In this document: positions 27,362 to 34,958 of the stretch, one piece after another
How the letters are laid out: each line of letters begins with the position of its first letter
How positions within the stretch are numbered: position 1 is the stretch's first letter
NCBI GenBank assembly: GCA_030017715.1
Contig: JASEIU010000003.1
Location: 248,001 to 312,000 of the forward strand
DNA: 64,000 bases
Origin: Candidatus Saccharicenans sp.
GTDB taxonomy: Bacteria; Acidobacteriota; Aminicenantia; Aminicenantales; Saccharicenantaceae
Direction: 5' to 3'
Made by a program: the position numbers and the translations under genes
Notes under the pieces: model-generated
The model's input: only the letters and a program-made list of their open reading frames with translations
Database searches by the model: none
What the model was told of the DNA's origin: nothing

Positions 27362-27593
27362 GGGGACACCTTTTAGTGTCCCCAACATTTCGGGGACATC
27401 TTATAGTGTCCCGGCTTTTCCACGCCAAGCTATATGGGGAAAAAACCGGACGTCCGCTCGTCAAAAGGGGACATCGTAGAGTGTCCCCCTTTTTGGCTGT
27501 TTGTGGGCTCGTCTATATGGGGAAAAATGGAGGGGAAGATCGGGGACACCTTACAATGTCCCCCGAAAAAAAGGGACACTGTAAGGTGTCCCC
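27362..27593. repeat. Composite repeat 3: five class A palindromes (2-1-2)
   Basis: Palindromes lie at 27362-27383, 27392-27412, 27467-27488, 27542-27563 and 27573-27593. Inner sequence (CGCCAAGC, CCGCTCGTCAAAAGGGGACATC, TTTGGCTGTTTG, CGTCTATATGGGG) is closely matched in composite 4 at 32922-33152. It lies between the stops of nikR and a convergent outer-membrane gene. ORFs 27376-27612, 27430-27681 and 27434-27724 are its translations. Confidence 0.9.
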
Positions 27594-27595
27594 TA

Positions 27596-28354
27596 TCAAA
27601 AGTAGAAGTTAAGGCCGGCGCTGAAATAATTCCCGCGGAAAATATAAAACGCCGTCTCGCCGTAACGGAAATAATAGGCATGAAGCGCCAGCCACCAGTT
27701 CGGGCTGTAAACCAGCCCGACTGAATAAGAGACCGCCTCCACCCCTTCGGAGTTTTTCATCAGGTAAAGATTCGGATTGAAGGCCAGGTTTTTCACCGGC
27801 CAGAATTTCATTCCCAATCTCAGGGAATAGGTATTGATCCATCTGACCGTTTCCTCCGGATGCCAGAGCACCGATTTTTCCCGGATCGAATAGACCGACC
27901 ACAGGCCGGAAATTTGGTCGCTGAATTTATACTCCAGCCCGCTGTCCGCCAGAAAACCACGGTAATTATCAGAGCCTATCAAATAGGACAAATTAACGTA
28001 GCCGGAAAGCCGCTGCCGGTTGAAATAGACCGTGCCCGACACCCGGCTGACATCAGCTTTCATCGTCTTCAGGACGCTTCCTCCAAGACCGTCGCTCCCG
28101 TAATAGTCGTAGCGGAAATTGTGATAATGATAGCGGAATATCAACGAGACTTCGCTGCCCAGGCTGAAGCGGGCGCCTATCCACGGGCTCAGAATAAAAA
28201 GCTTGTTGGCACCCCCGTATCCCTCAAGGCCGAACTGGGGCTTGACCTCAGCCCCGGCCTCGCCCGCCAGAGTCATCACTCCAAGAATCACAGTCAGAGC
28301 AAGAGCGGTCCGCCCCGACCGGTGATCATTTTTTTCGTTTTTCTTGACTGCCAT
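27596..28354 (-). CDS. Small outer-membrane beta-barrel protein
   Basis: The 252-residue protein has a signal peptide (ALALTVILGVMTLAGEAGAE) and then regularly alternating Tyr/Phe-rich strands (FRYHYHNFRYDYYG, SLRLGMKFWPVKNLAFNPNLYLM, WWLALHAYYFRYGE) ending in NFYF, typical of a 10-14 strand outer-membrane barrel. No specific family is recognised. GAGAGGG lies 5 bases before the chosen ATG at 28354; the ORF track extends 13 codons to a TTG. Its stop lies 3 bases from composite repeat 3. Confidence 0.75.
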   Translation of the reverse strand: MAVKKNEKNDHRSGRTALALTVILGVMTLAGEAGAEVKPQFGLEGYGGANKLFILSPWIGARFSLGSEVSLIFRYHYHNFRYDYYGSDGLGGSVLKTMKADVSRVSGTVYFNRQRLSGYVNLSYLIGSDNYRGFLADSGLEYKFSDQISGLWSVYSIREKSVLWHPEETVRWINTYSLRLGMKFWPVKNLAFNPNLYLMKNSEGVEAVSYSVGLVYSPNWWLALHAYYFRYGETAFYIFRGNYFSAGLNFYF

Positions 28355-28636
28355 CCGACCCTCTCTTTTATTTTCCTCCGGGGAGGTTGACAAGGCTCAG
28401 GATATCAGGCCCGCATTCTTTCAAGGCTCCTCCGGCCAACAACTATGCCGTTAGAGATTACCTTTCGTACCTTTTGAAGGCCGTCCACTGCGCCTTAAGG
28501 AAAGCCAGCTTTCCTCCCTGACCATATTCAGACTCATCTCTTTGCCTTGACCTTCATCCTGACCGCTTATTTCAAGATCCGGCCTGAAACGAGCTGTAAA
28601 CTCGGCCAGGCAAGTTTCTCCCCCAGCTTTTCCCTC

Positions 28637-31057
28637 TCATCGCTCCTTCCCGCCGCCTTTCGTCTCATTCCCCCCTTTCTCGCCCGTCTCCCCTTCCGTT
28701 GCCCTGTCCGGCCCGAGCTTTTCCTCGCCGCCGGCTCCAGCCGTTTCCCGGCCCGCTCCCCCGCCAGGCGGCAATTTTTCTCCCGCGCCAGCTCCCTCCG
28801 GCGGCAGAGCTCCCTCAGACCGGGGCTCCTCTTTGCCAGGTCCGGCCGCTTTTTCAGTTTCTTTTTCGGCCTTTTTTGCCTCGGTCTTAGCCTGATCCAG
28901 CCCCTCTTCTTTTCCCTTCCTCAACGCTTCTTCCAGCTTCTTCTGGGCCAGGCTCTCGCGCTCTTTTCTCTCCTTATCTTCCAGTTTTTTCTGCTCATCC
29001 AGGTAACGCTCGAGGAAATCCTGCTCGACAAATCCCTCGTCTACCAGTATTTCTCCCAGATTTTCTCCGGTCCGCTTCTGACGCCTCAGGGCTGTCGTCA
29101 GTTGTTCTCGGGTGATGATATTATCCCGAAGCAACAGCTCGCCCAGCCGCCGCCCCCTGACCACCTTTATAAAATCTTCCGAATAGGCTCTCTCGATCGC
29201 ATAATTGATGTCGTAGGCAGTGGTCAGACTGAATTTAATCTCCACCTTCATCAGTTCCGACAGGCTGGACTTCAACAAGCCGAGGTCTATCCTGTCGATG
29301 GCCAGGTGCAACACTCCGTTTTCATACTTCAGGGGAAAAATCCGGTATCGCTCGGCCAGCCACCTGGGAATAATCCTCAGCAGCGCCGGTTCTACGGCAT
29401 AGGGGTCAATCTCCACAAAGGCCAACTGCCGCTGGTAAGCCAGGGCGCTGGCCAGGTCTTCCTCGCTGACATAGCCCAGATCCATCAGAATCTGACCCAG
29501 TCTCTTTTTCGTTTTTTTCTGAATCTTAACCGCCTGTTCCAGTTGTTTGGCCGTAATTAAATGCCGGGTCAGCAGCAGGTCGCCTATCTTGCGCTGGAAG
29601 GCGGCCAGCTTTTCTGCCGGAAACTCATGCTCGGTCTTGATCCAGGTCTGTTCTCGCCTGGTAGATACGGCTCTTATCAGCCACAGCATGGCCAGTCCAG
29701 AGGAGAAGAAATTCAGCACGTTGCCGACTACAATCCTGACCGGAGACAGCAGCGCCTGACCCAGCCCGTATATCTTTTTGACGAAAATAATCCTCATCAG
29801 AATTCGCCAGCACAGGAAGAACAGCACCAGCAGGGCTAGTTTCCACCAGATTTCGTCATGGCGAACGAGGGCTGGTATGCCGAATTCAGGCCGGAAAAGC
29901 TGCACGGCCCAGACAGTCAGCACATAGGCGATGAGCAGGTAGCCAAACAGGTATAGGAAATTGGTAAAGAAGGACAGCCGGTCGCGCAGCAGGGTGTAGC
30001 TTATCTTCAGGTTACGGTCCCAGCCGATATTCTTCAGCCCCTGCCAGGCGATGCCGTAGACCCAGCGGGCCCGCTGCCTCATAGCCTTGCGAAACTCCTC
30101 CAGGAAAAAAGCCCTGGTGGCCACCAGTTCTCTGACTTTTTTCGGCCTGGCCCAGTCCTTCCTGGTTATCACCCGTTCCACCCATTGCACCAGGATGATC
30201 TGCTTTAAACCGAGCTTGCCCAGCCGGATGCCCACCTCGTAATCTTCGGTCAAACTCCTGGGATTAAATATCTGCCGGTTGTTCTCCTCATCCAGCTTTT
30301 TAAGGCTTTCGCGCCAGAAAGCGGTGCTGGTTCCGGCCGAGGGCAGGATGCGAGCGATTTTTTCGCGGACGATGAGTTCTTTGAGGTGGTTCTCGGCAAA
30401 CTCATCCATATAGACGCCGCCGATAAAACTGTGCCAGGGCATTTCCAGCGGGATGATCGGAATCTGAATCATCTCGAACCGGGGCATCAGGTAATTGAAG
30501 AGCTTGAAGGACAGCGGGTGATGAATGTCCTCCGAATCGCTGAGCACGACCAGGTCAAAGGTCAGGCCGGTTTCCTGCTCAAAATGACAGAGGCCCCGGT
30601 AGATTTCGTTGAGATTGTCGGCCTTGGTGGTCGGGCCGGGCTTGCTGTTAACCACCTTGATAACCTGGGGATAGACTTCGCTGACCTGGTCCACCTCGGC
30701 CTGGGTTTCGGGATCATTGGGATAGCAGCCTACAAAGACGAAGTAATTGCGGTAATCAATGGTGTTAAGAGTGTTGAGCAGCATTTTTTTGATGACCCCG
30801 GCCTCGTGCCAGGCGGGAATCAGGAGAGCTATGGGTTTTTCGTCAACGGCCAGCAGCTGGTCCAGGGTCAGTGGTCTGATCAACCTGCGTTTGAACAGCC
30901 AGCGATAGGCCTGACGAACCCAGTAATAGACGTCTACAAAAAAGTCGTTAAGGCCGCCAACGGAGAAAGCTACCACCAGAACGATAAATACATAGCGAAA
31001 GAATATCCAGAGGTTATAGAGAGTCGAAAGAAACCAGCCGTAATCTGTCTGGGCCAT
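28637..31057 (-). CDS. NfrB-like family 2 glycosyltransferase with tandem MshEN domains
   Basis: The 806-residue inner-membrane protein starts with a helix pair, then a family 2 glycosyltransferase domain (about residues 70-340): LIPAWHEAGVI, VLSDSEDIHHP, SLTEDYEVG and QRARWVYGIAWQG (QxxRW-like). Further membrane helices follow to about 470. Two MshEN-type domains come next (IGDLLLTRHLITAKQLEQAV; LGELLLRDNIITREQLTTAL), the fold first known from type II/IV secretion ATPases that binds c-di-GMP. The last 110 residues are a Lys/Glu coiled-coil and Gly-rich tail. The architecture resembles NfrB, which with NfrA makes a surface glycan controlled by c-di-GMP. Involvement in exopolysaccharide synthesis is inferred; wecB next door fits. 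Confidence 0.88.
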   Translation of the reverse strand: MAQTDYGWFLSTLYNLWIFFRYVFIVLVVAFSVGGLNDFFVDVYYWVRQAYRWLFKRRLIRPLTLDQLLAVDEKPIALLIPAWHEAGVIKKMLLNTLNTIDYRNYFVFVGCYPNDPETQAEVDQVSEVYPQVIKVVNSKPGPTTKADNLNEIYRGLCHFEQETGLTFDLVVLSDSEDIHHPLSFKLFNYLMPRFEMIQIPIIPLEMPWHSFIGGVYMDEFAENHLKELIVREKIARILPSAGTSTAFWRESLKKLDEENNRQIFNPRSLTEDYEVGIRLGKLGLKQIILVQWVERVITRKDWARPKKVRELVATRAFFLEEFRKAMRQRARWVYGIAWQGLKNIGWDRNLKISYTLLRDRLSFFTNFLYLFGYLLIAYVLTVWAVQLFRPEFGIPALVRHDEIWWKLALLVLFFLCWRILMRIIFVKKIYGLGQALLSPVRIVVGNVLNFFSSGLAMLWLIRAVSTRREQTWIKTEHEFPAEKLAAFQRKIGDLLLTRHLITAKQLEQAVKIQKKTKKRLGQILMDLGYVSEEDLASALAYQRQLAFVEIDPYAVEPALLRIIPRWLAERYRIFPLKYENGVLHLAIDRIDLGLLKSSLSELMKVEIKFSLTTAYDINYAIERAYSEDFIKVVRGRRLGELLLRDNIITREQLTTALRRQKRTGENLGEILVDEGFVEQDFLERYLDEQKKLEDKERKERESLAQKKLEEALRKGKEEGLDQAKTEAKKAEKETEKAAGPGKEEPRSEGALPPEGAGAGEKLPPGGGAGRETAGAGGEEKLGPDRATEGETGEKGGNETKGGGKER

Positions 31058-31538
31058 TTAATCTGCGCTTCCTTTTACCTTTTTGTCGCCAATTTTAATA
31101 AATTTCCCAGACCGTGACAACAAAAAGAATCGACGGCATGGATTCTCCAGCCATTAAGCAAACTTTTCACTCCCGTTAGCTCCCCATCTGGCCGCTCGAT
31201 GGTCATTAAAAAAAGGCCAATCAAATCATTAAAATTCACACCAATTTTACATCGTTGTCCGGGAAAAATTCAACAGAAAAGTGGGCTAAACCGGCAGGTT
31301 CGGGGGCGGCGGGTTTTTGTCTGTGCATCTCAGAAGTAGGGCCGGAAAAAATCAGGACGGCTTGAGAGGCGCGGCAAAAATAGGGCAAAATAGGCCGACA
31401 GCTGATTCTTTTCGGGGATAATAGTGGATAATAGATGGAGACCGCTCTCCTCGGGCCGCTGCGGACCGCGAAAAATCTGGGTCGCCTGCCGGCGCCGGCT
31501 TTTTATGATAAAATTATTAAATTCAGGATGGAAGCGAC
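31058..31538. other. Divergent intergenic region, no gene seen
   Basis: 481 bases between the divergent glycosyltransferase and wecB genes. No repeat of either class is present. Short ORFs overlapping it (31330-31560, 31435-31635) have no family resemblance. Promoters for both genes must lie here but no convincing box pair is seen. Confidence 0.4.
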
Positions 31539-32933
31539 ATGGATAAGCGAAGCTCTGCAAGAAAAAAGAAAGTCCTGGTTATCATGGGCACCCGGCCCGA
31601 AGTCATTAAACTGGCTCCGGTGGTTGAAGCGCTGAATCGGCCGGAGAAAGCCTGGTCAAGGAAGACCGAGAGCGCCAGGAAGACGGGAGGCAGGTTCCGG
31701 ACGATAATCTGCCTCACCGGGCAGCACCGGGAAATGGTGGAACCGTTTTTGAAGATTTTCGGGTTGAAGCCGGATTATGACCTGCGGGTGATGGTGCCCA
31801 ACCAGCATCTCGGCGAGCTCACCGGGCGGGTGCTGGCCGGAATGAAAAAAGTCCTGGAGGCAGAAAAACCCGACTGGCTACTGGTCCAGGGAGATACCAC
31901 TTCGGCCATGGCCGCAGCCCTGGCTGCTTTCTACCAGAAGATAAAAATCGGGCATGTGGAAGCCGGCCTGAGAACCGACGACAAATATAATCCGTTCCCG
32001 GAAGAGATTAACCGGCGGCTGATCAGTCACCTGACCGACTTTCATTTTGCACCGACCGAGCTGGCCAGACAGAACCTGCTGGCGGAGGGCGTGAGGCCGG
32101 AGAACATCTTTGTTACCGGGAATACCGTGGTCGACGCCCTGAAAATGATACTGAAAAAATCGGGCCGGGAAGATAAGAAAATTAAGGAAAACAGAGCTGC
32201 AGGCAGAGAGAAAATAATTCGCATCACGGAAATCGGGGCAACCGAGCAGGAGAGAGGAGAGCCGGCAGGCCGGAGCGCGGACAGGAGCACAGGACAGAAG
32301 AACAGCGGATTTTCGGGCGGAAAGAGCGGCGCGAGTGAAAGGGGCGACTTCGTTTCCGGGTCAGGGCTAAACCGGGCTGAGGAAACACTAAGCTTTGACC
32401 GGGTGAAAAAGATTAAAAAACTGATTCTGGTCACAGCCCACCGGAGGGAGAGCTTCGGGCAGGGGCTGGAAGGAATCTGCCGGGCAATTCTGGAAATTGT
32501 TGGAAGGATTAAAGAGGCAGAAGTGATTTTCCCGGTGCATCTTAACCCGGCCGTGAGAAAGACCGTCTTAAGCCGCCTGAAGGGGCAGGAGAGGATTCAT
32601 CTGGTGGAACCGCTGGATTACGTGACGTTTGTTCATCTCATGAGGCGGGCGAGTTTGATTCTGACCGACTCGGGCGGTATTCAGGAGGAAGCCCCGTCGC
32701 TCGGAGTCCCCGTGGTGGTGATGAGAGAGACCACCGAGCGGCCTGAGGCCATACAGGCCGGGGTGGCCTGGCTGGCCGGAACTGACCCGGAGAAAATTAC
32801 CAGGCTGGCGGTGCGGCTGCTAAAGAAGGTAGAGGACAGAGAATTCAGACGGGGGCTGAGCCGCCGGAATCCGTTCGGCGACGGTAGAGCCGGCCTTCGC
32901 ATCTCCCGCCTCCTTAAACCAGGGGACACCTGA
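31539..32933 (+). CDS. wecB: UDP-N-acetylglucosamine 2-epimerase (non-hydrolysing), with insertion
   Basis: WecB converts UDP-GlcNAc to UDP-ManNAc for surface polysaccharides. Family motifs are clear: VLVIMGTRPEVIKLAPVV, CLTGQHREMVE, VQGDTTSAMAAALAAF, GHVEAGLRT, NPFPEEINRRL, VTGNTVVDAL, VTAHRRESFG, LTDSGGIQEEAPSLG and VVMRETTERPEA. The 464 residues exceed the usual 370-380 because a polar stretch at about 205-287 (KSGREDKKIKEN ... AEETLSFD) separates the two Rossmann domains. The final residues GDT and the stop come from the first palindrome of composite repeat 4, so the natural C-terminus has been replaced or extended. No clear ribosome site precedes the ATG. Confidence 0.92.
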   Translation: MDKRSSARKKKVLVIMGTRPEVIKLAPVVEALNRPEKAWSRKTESARKTGGRFRTIICLTGQHREMVEPFLKIFGLKPDYDLRVMVPNQHLGELTGRVLAGMKKVLEAEKPDWLLVQGDTTSAMAAALAAFYQKIKIGHVEAGLRTDDKYNPFPEEINRRLISHLTDFHFAPTELARQNLLAEGVRPENIFVTGNTVVDALKMILKKSGREDKKIKENRAAGREKIIRITEIGATEQERGEPAGRSADRSTGQKNSGFSGGKSGASERGDFVSGSGLNRAEETLSFDRVKKIKKLILVTAHRRESFGQGLEGICRAILEIVGRIKEAEVIFPVHLNPAVRKTVLSRLKGQERIHLVEPLDYVTFVHLMRRASLILTDSGGIQEEAPSLGVPVVVMRETTERPEAIQAGVAWLAGTDPEKITRLAVRLLKKVEDREFRRGLSRRNPFGDGRAGLRISRLLKPGDT

Positions 32934-33152
32934 TACTGTCCCCGATTTTTTGGGGACATCTTACAGTGTCCCAGCTTTTGGCGCCAAACCACCAGGGGGA
33001 AAATCCGGGCTTCCGCTCATCAAAAGGGGACATCATAAAGTGTCCCCTTCTTTGGCTGTTTGGCTGTTCGTCTATATGGGGAGAAACCAGGCTAAAAAAC
33101 AGGGACACCGTTAACTGTCCCCAGAATAAAGGGGACATCGTAAAGTGTCCCC
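32922..33152. repeat. Composite repeat 4: five class A palindromes (2-1-2)
   Basis: Palindromes lie at 32922-32943, 32952-32972, 33026-33047, 33102-33122 and 33131-33152. Arrangement, spacing and inner sequence match composite 3. The first palindrome supplies the wecB stop codon and the last ends 3 bases from the stop of the convergent TSUP gene. ORFs 32914-33183 and 32966-33205 are its translations. Confidence 0.9.
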
Positions 33153-33154
33153 TG

Positions 33155-33940
33155 TTAAAAGAAGAAAAAGCGGGCAGCCACAAAAATCAGGAAAATCCCG
33201 TATAGCAGCTTAACCTGGGCGGTGGGCATCCGGATGTTCATCCTGGCGCCGACAACCGTTCCCAGCAGAAGGCCCGCCGCCAGCAGAATCGCCACCCGGA
33301 TGTCAAGCGTTCCGGCCCGGTAATAATAAATCACACCTGGCAGTCCAACCGGGGGCAGCAGGGCAGCCAGCGAGGTAGCGATAGCACGCTTGGGGGGATA
33401 TTTAAGGAACAGCACCAGAAAGGGCACGATGATGTTACCCCCGCCAATGCCAAACATCCCGGCCATAATGCCCGCCGCCAGCCCGATCGCCACCAGGGCC
33501 ACAAAGTGAGGTTTGGGACCGTTGTTGGAATTGGGCTCGGCTTCCGGCAGGGGACTCTCTCCTCTAAATCTTTTTAACTGCTCAAGCGGCTTGATGAAGG
33601 TCCAGCTCACGTACAGGCAAAAGACCGCATACAGCCGGCGCATGACCACAGCCGGGAGAGCATGAGCCATCCAGGCCCCGACCACAACCGACATCACCAA
33701 CCCGGAGGCCAGAAAAGCCGCCGCTCTGAGATCCAGAATGCGGGCCCGATAATAGGCTATCACCCCTAAAATTCCCACCGGCAGCATGATAGCCGCCAGC
33801 GAGGTCCCCGTAGCCTTGATCAGCGGAAAGCCAGCCAGGAGCACCAGAGCCGGCACGATGACAATTCCCCCGCCTATCCCGAACAGGCCGGCAAAAATGC
33901 CTGCCAGAAAGCCAATTGCGATAATCAGCCCTGCACTCAT
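33155..33940 (-). CDS. TSUP (TauE/SafE) family permease
   Basis: The 261-residue membrane protein has the internal twofold repeat of the TSUP family, each half beginning with the same glycine-rich motif (GIFAGLFGIGGGIVIVPALV and GIMAGMFGIGGGNIIVPFLV), and about eight hydrophobic helices. Members export or import small sulfur-containing or organic anions such as sulfite, taurine or sulfoacetate; the cargo cannot be told. I start at ATG 33940, which puts MSAGLIIAIG at the N-terminus; the ORF track start is a GTG lying inside a class B repeat. No strong ribosome site is visible for either. Confidence 0.88.
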   Translation of the reverse strand: MSAGLIIAIGFLAGIFAGLFGIGGGIVIVPALVLLAGFPLIKATGTSLAAIMLPVGILGVIAYYRARILDLRAAAFLASGLVMSVVVGAWMAHALPAVVMRRLYAVFCLYVSWTFIKPLEQLKRFRGESPLPEAEPNSNNGPKPHFVALVAIGLAAGIMAGMFGIGGGNIIVPFLVLFLKYPPKRAIATSLAALLPPVGLPGVIYYYRAGTLDIRVAILLAAGLLLGTVVGARMNIRMPTAQVKLLYGIFLIFVAARFFFF

Positions 33941-33961
33941 CCGCTGAATTATACTCAAAAT

Positions 33962-33990
33962 GGGGGACACAATCTATATTCCCGAATTTT
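33962..33990 (+). repeat. Class B repeat
   Basis: GGGGACACAATCTATATT followed by CCCGAATTTTC, immediately upstream of the TSUP gene on the opposite strand. Nearly identical to the copy at 38914. Confidence 0.75.
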
Positions 33991-34473
33991 CAGGGATCTC
34001 GCATTAAGGGTTCCCAATACTCATTCGCCGATCTCTTGAGAGATGGGTGCGCCAGTAAAAACTAAACTATTTTTGCTAAGAGGACAGCACCCCACAAATT
34101 GTTAAATTAAATTGCCGAATTTGCAGGCAAAAATTTGGCGCTCCAGGAATTCTGGCAGCCTTAACCTATCTTTAGAATATCCGAGAATAATATTCGGCGA
34201 ATCAGGCGAACCTCACCGATTTTCTTGAAAAATCAGTTAAATTATGCCGTAGCCCGCACGTAAAAAGGGACACCGAAGAGTGTCCCCTGCTTTCCCTTCC
34301 TGGCCATATGGGGAAAAAGGCACAGAACATTAGACAAAAAGGGACACTGTAAGGTGTCCCTGTTTTCTCTGTTTTCTCATCATGGAGCTTAGACCTCTGA
34401 CCGGGTCTGCCCTCTGGTTTTAGGGCCCTTGCCAGGGCTGCCGTTTGTTGACTTTCTCCGGCGCGGTTTTTCC
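33991..34473. other. Intergenic with two class A palindromes
   Basis: No gene is seen. The minus-strand ORF 34389-34610 is out of frame with the real DUF2934 gene and is rejected. Two palindromes at 34267-34287 and 34341-34360 flank the sequence CATATGGGGAAAAAG, so they look like the central-plus-right part of a 2-1-2 composite. Confidence 0.5.
34267..34360. repeat. Partial composite: two class A palindromes
   Basis: GGGACAC-CGAAGA-GTGTCCC at 34267-34287 and GGGACAC-TGTAAG-GTGTCCC at 34341-34360, separated by 53 bases that include CCATATGGGGAAAAAG, the inner motif of the full composites. Likely a truncated composite. Confidence 0.8.
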
Positions 34474-34656
34474 TCAGCCGCCCCCCTGAACTGGCTTATC
34501 CCGGTATACCCGATATTCGCCAAAATATCTGGACATAACCATTCTTTCGGCCTGCAGCCAGTGATCCATATCATGCCCGTGGACCCGGCCACTCTTTTCA
34601 TACAATTCATAGGCCAGCTGCCTGATTTCTTCTTCCAGTTGTTTCAAGGTTTTCAT
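34474..34656 (-). CDS. DUF2934 small protein
   Basis: A 60-residue protein matching the DUF2934 pattern: IRQLAYELYEKSGRVHGHDMDHWLQAERMV, i.e. a short helix, a Gly turn, and a D-HW-AE helix. Function is unknown; members are common in environmental Proteobacteria and Acidobacteria and often sit alone. GGGAG lies 7 bases before the ATG, which favours this frame over the overlapping longer ORF. The N-terminal helix (KTLKQLEEEIRQLAYEL) may coil. C-terminus YRVYRDKPVQGGG is probably disordered. Confidence 0.8.
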   Translation of the reverse strand: MKTLKQLEEEIRQLAYELYEKSGRVHGHDMDHWLQAERMVMSRYFGEYRVYRDKPVQGGG

Positions 34657-34823
34657 CTTAATTCTCCCTGATTATTTTAATTATCACCACCCTTTTCATT
34701 ATAGACTTAATCGATTGTTACATAACTGGACGGCCCCCGGCCATTAAAACAGAGACACAGTCTAAATCCTCTGTCCTCTGGCCGAGAAATCAGTGAATGA
34801 GTATTGTGTCTCCCGTTTTATAA
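34657..34823. other. Divergent intergenic segment with degenerate class B repeats
   Basis: Between the DUF2934 gene and the copB control region. Two weak class B remnants are seen (agagacacagtctaaat at 34751 and attgtgtctccc at 34803), facing each other. Nothing else is recognised. Confidence 0.4.
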
Positions 34824-34845
34824 TTCCTACTATTCCTATAGGAAT
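34824..34845 (+). promoter_or_regulatory. Putative operator of the copB gene
   Basis: The 18 bases TTCCTACTATTCCTATAG are identical to 12790-12807. Here the site extends into a perfect 14-bp palindrome ATTCCTATAGGAAT at 34832-34845, ending just before a -35-like box. Position and symmetry suggest binding by a dimeric regulator; which one is unknown. Confidence 0.5.
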
Positions 34846-34847
34846 TA

Positions 34848-34876
34848 TTGATTTTAGAAGCAGCTTGCACTAATAT
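34848..34876 (+). promoter_or_regulatory. Sigma70-like promoter of the copB gene
   Basis: TTGATT at 34848-34853 and TAATAT at 34871-34876 with a 17-base spacer, 82 bases before the ATG. The palindromic operator ends two bases upstream of the -35 box. Confidence 0.5.
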
Positions 34877-34958
34877 AGAGACAGGACTCCGAATATAGTC
34901 CGGAATGGATTTTTGATTCATCTAATGCTTTATTTCTAAAATCAGATAAGAGGCCAAC

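Noticed and set aside
28547-29560. 337-codon plus-strand ORF
   Set aside because: It lies antisense to the MshEN/coiled-coil part of the NfrB-like gene, which has clear domain motifs; composition is that of a shadow frame.
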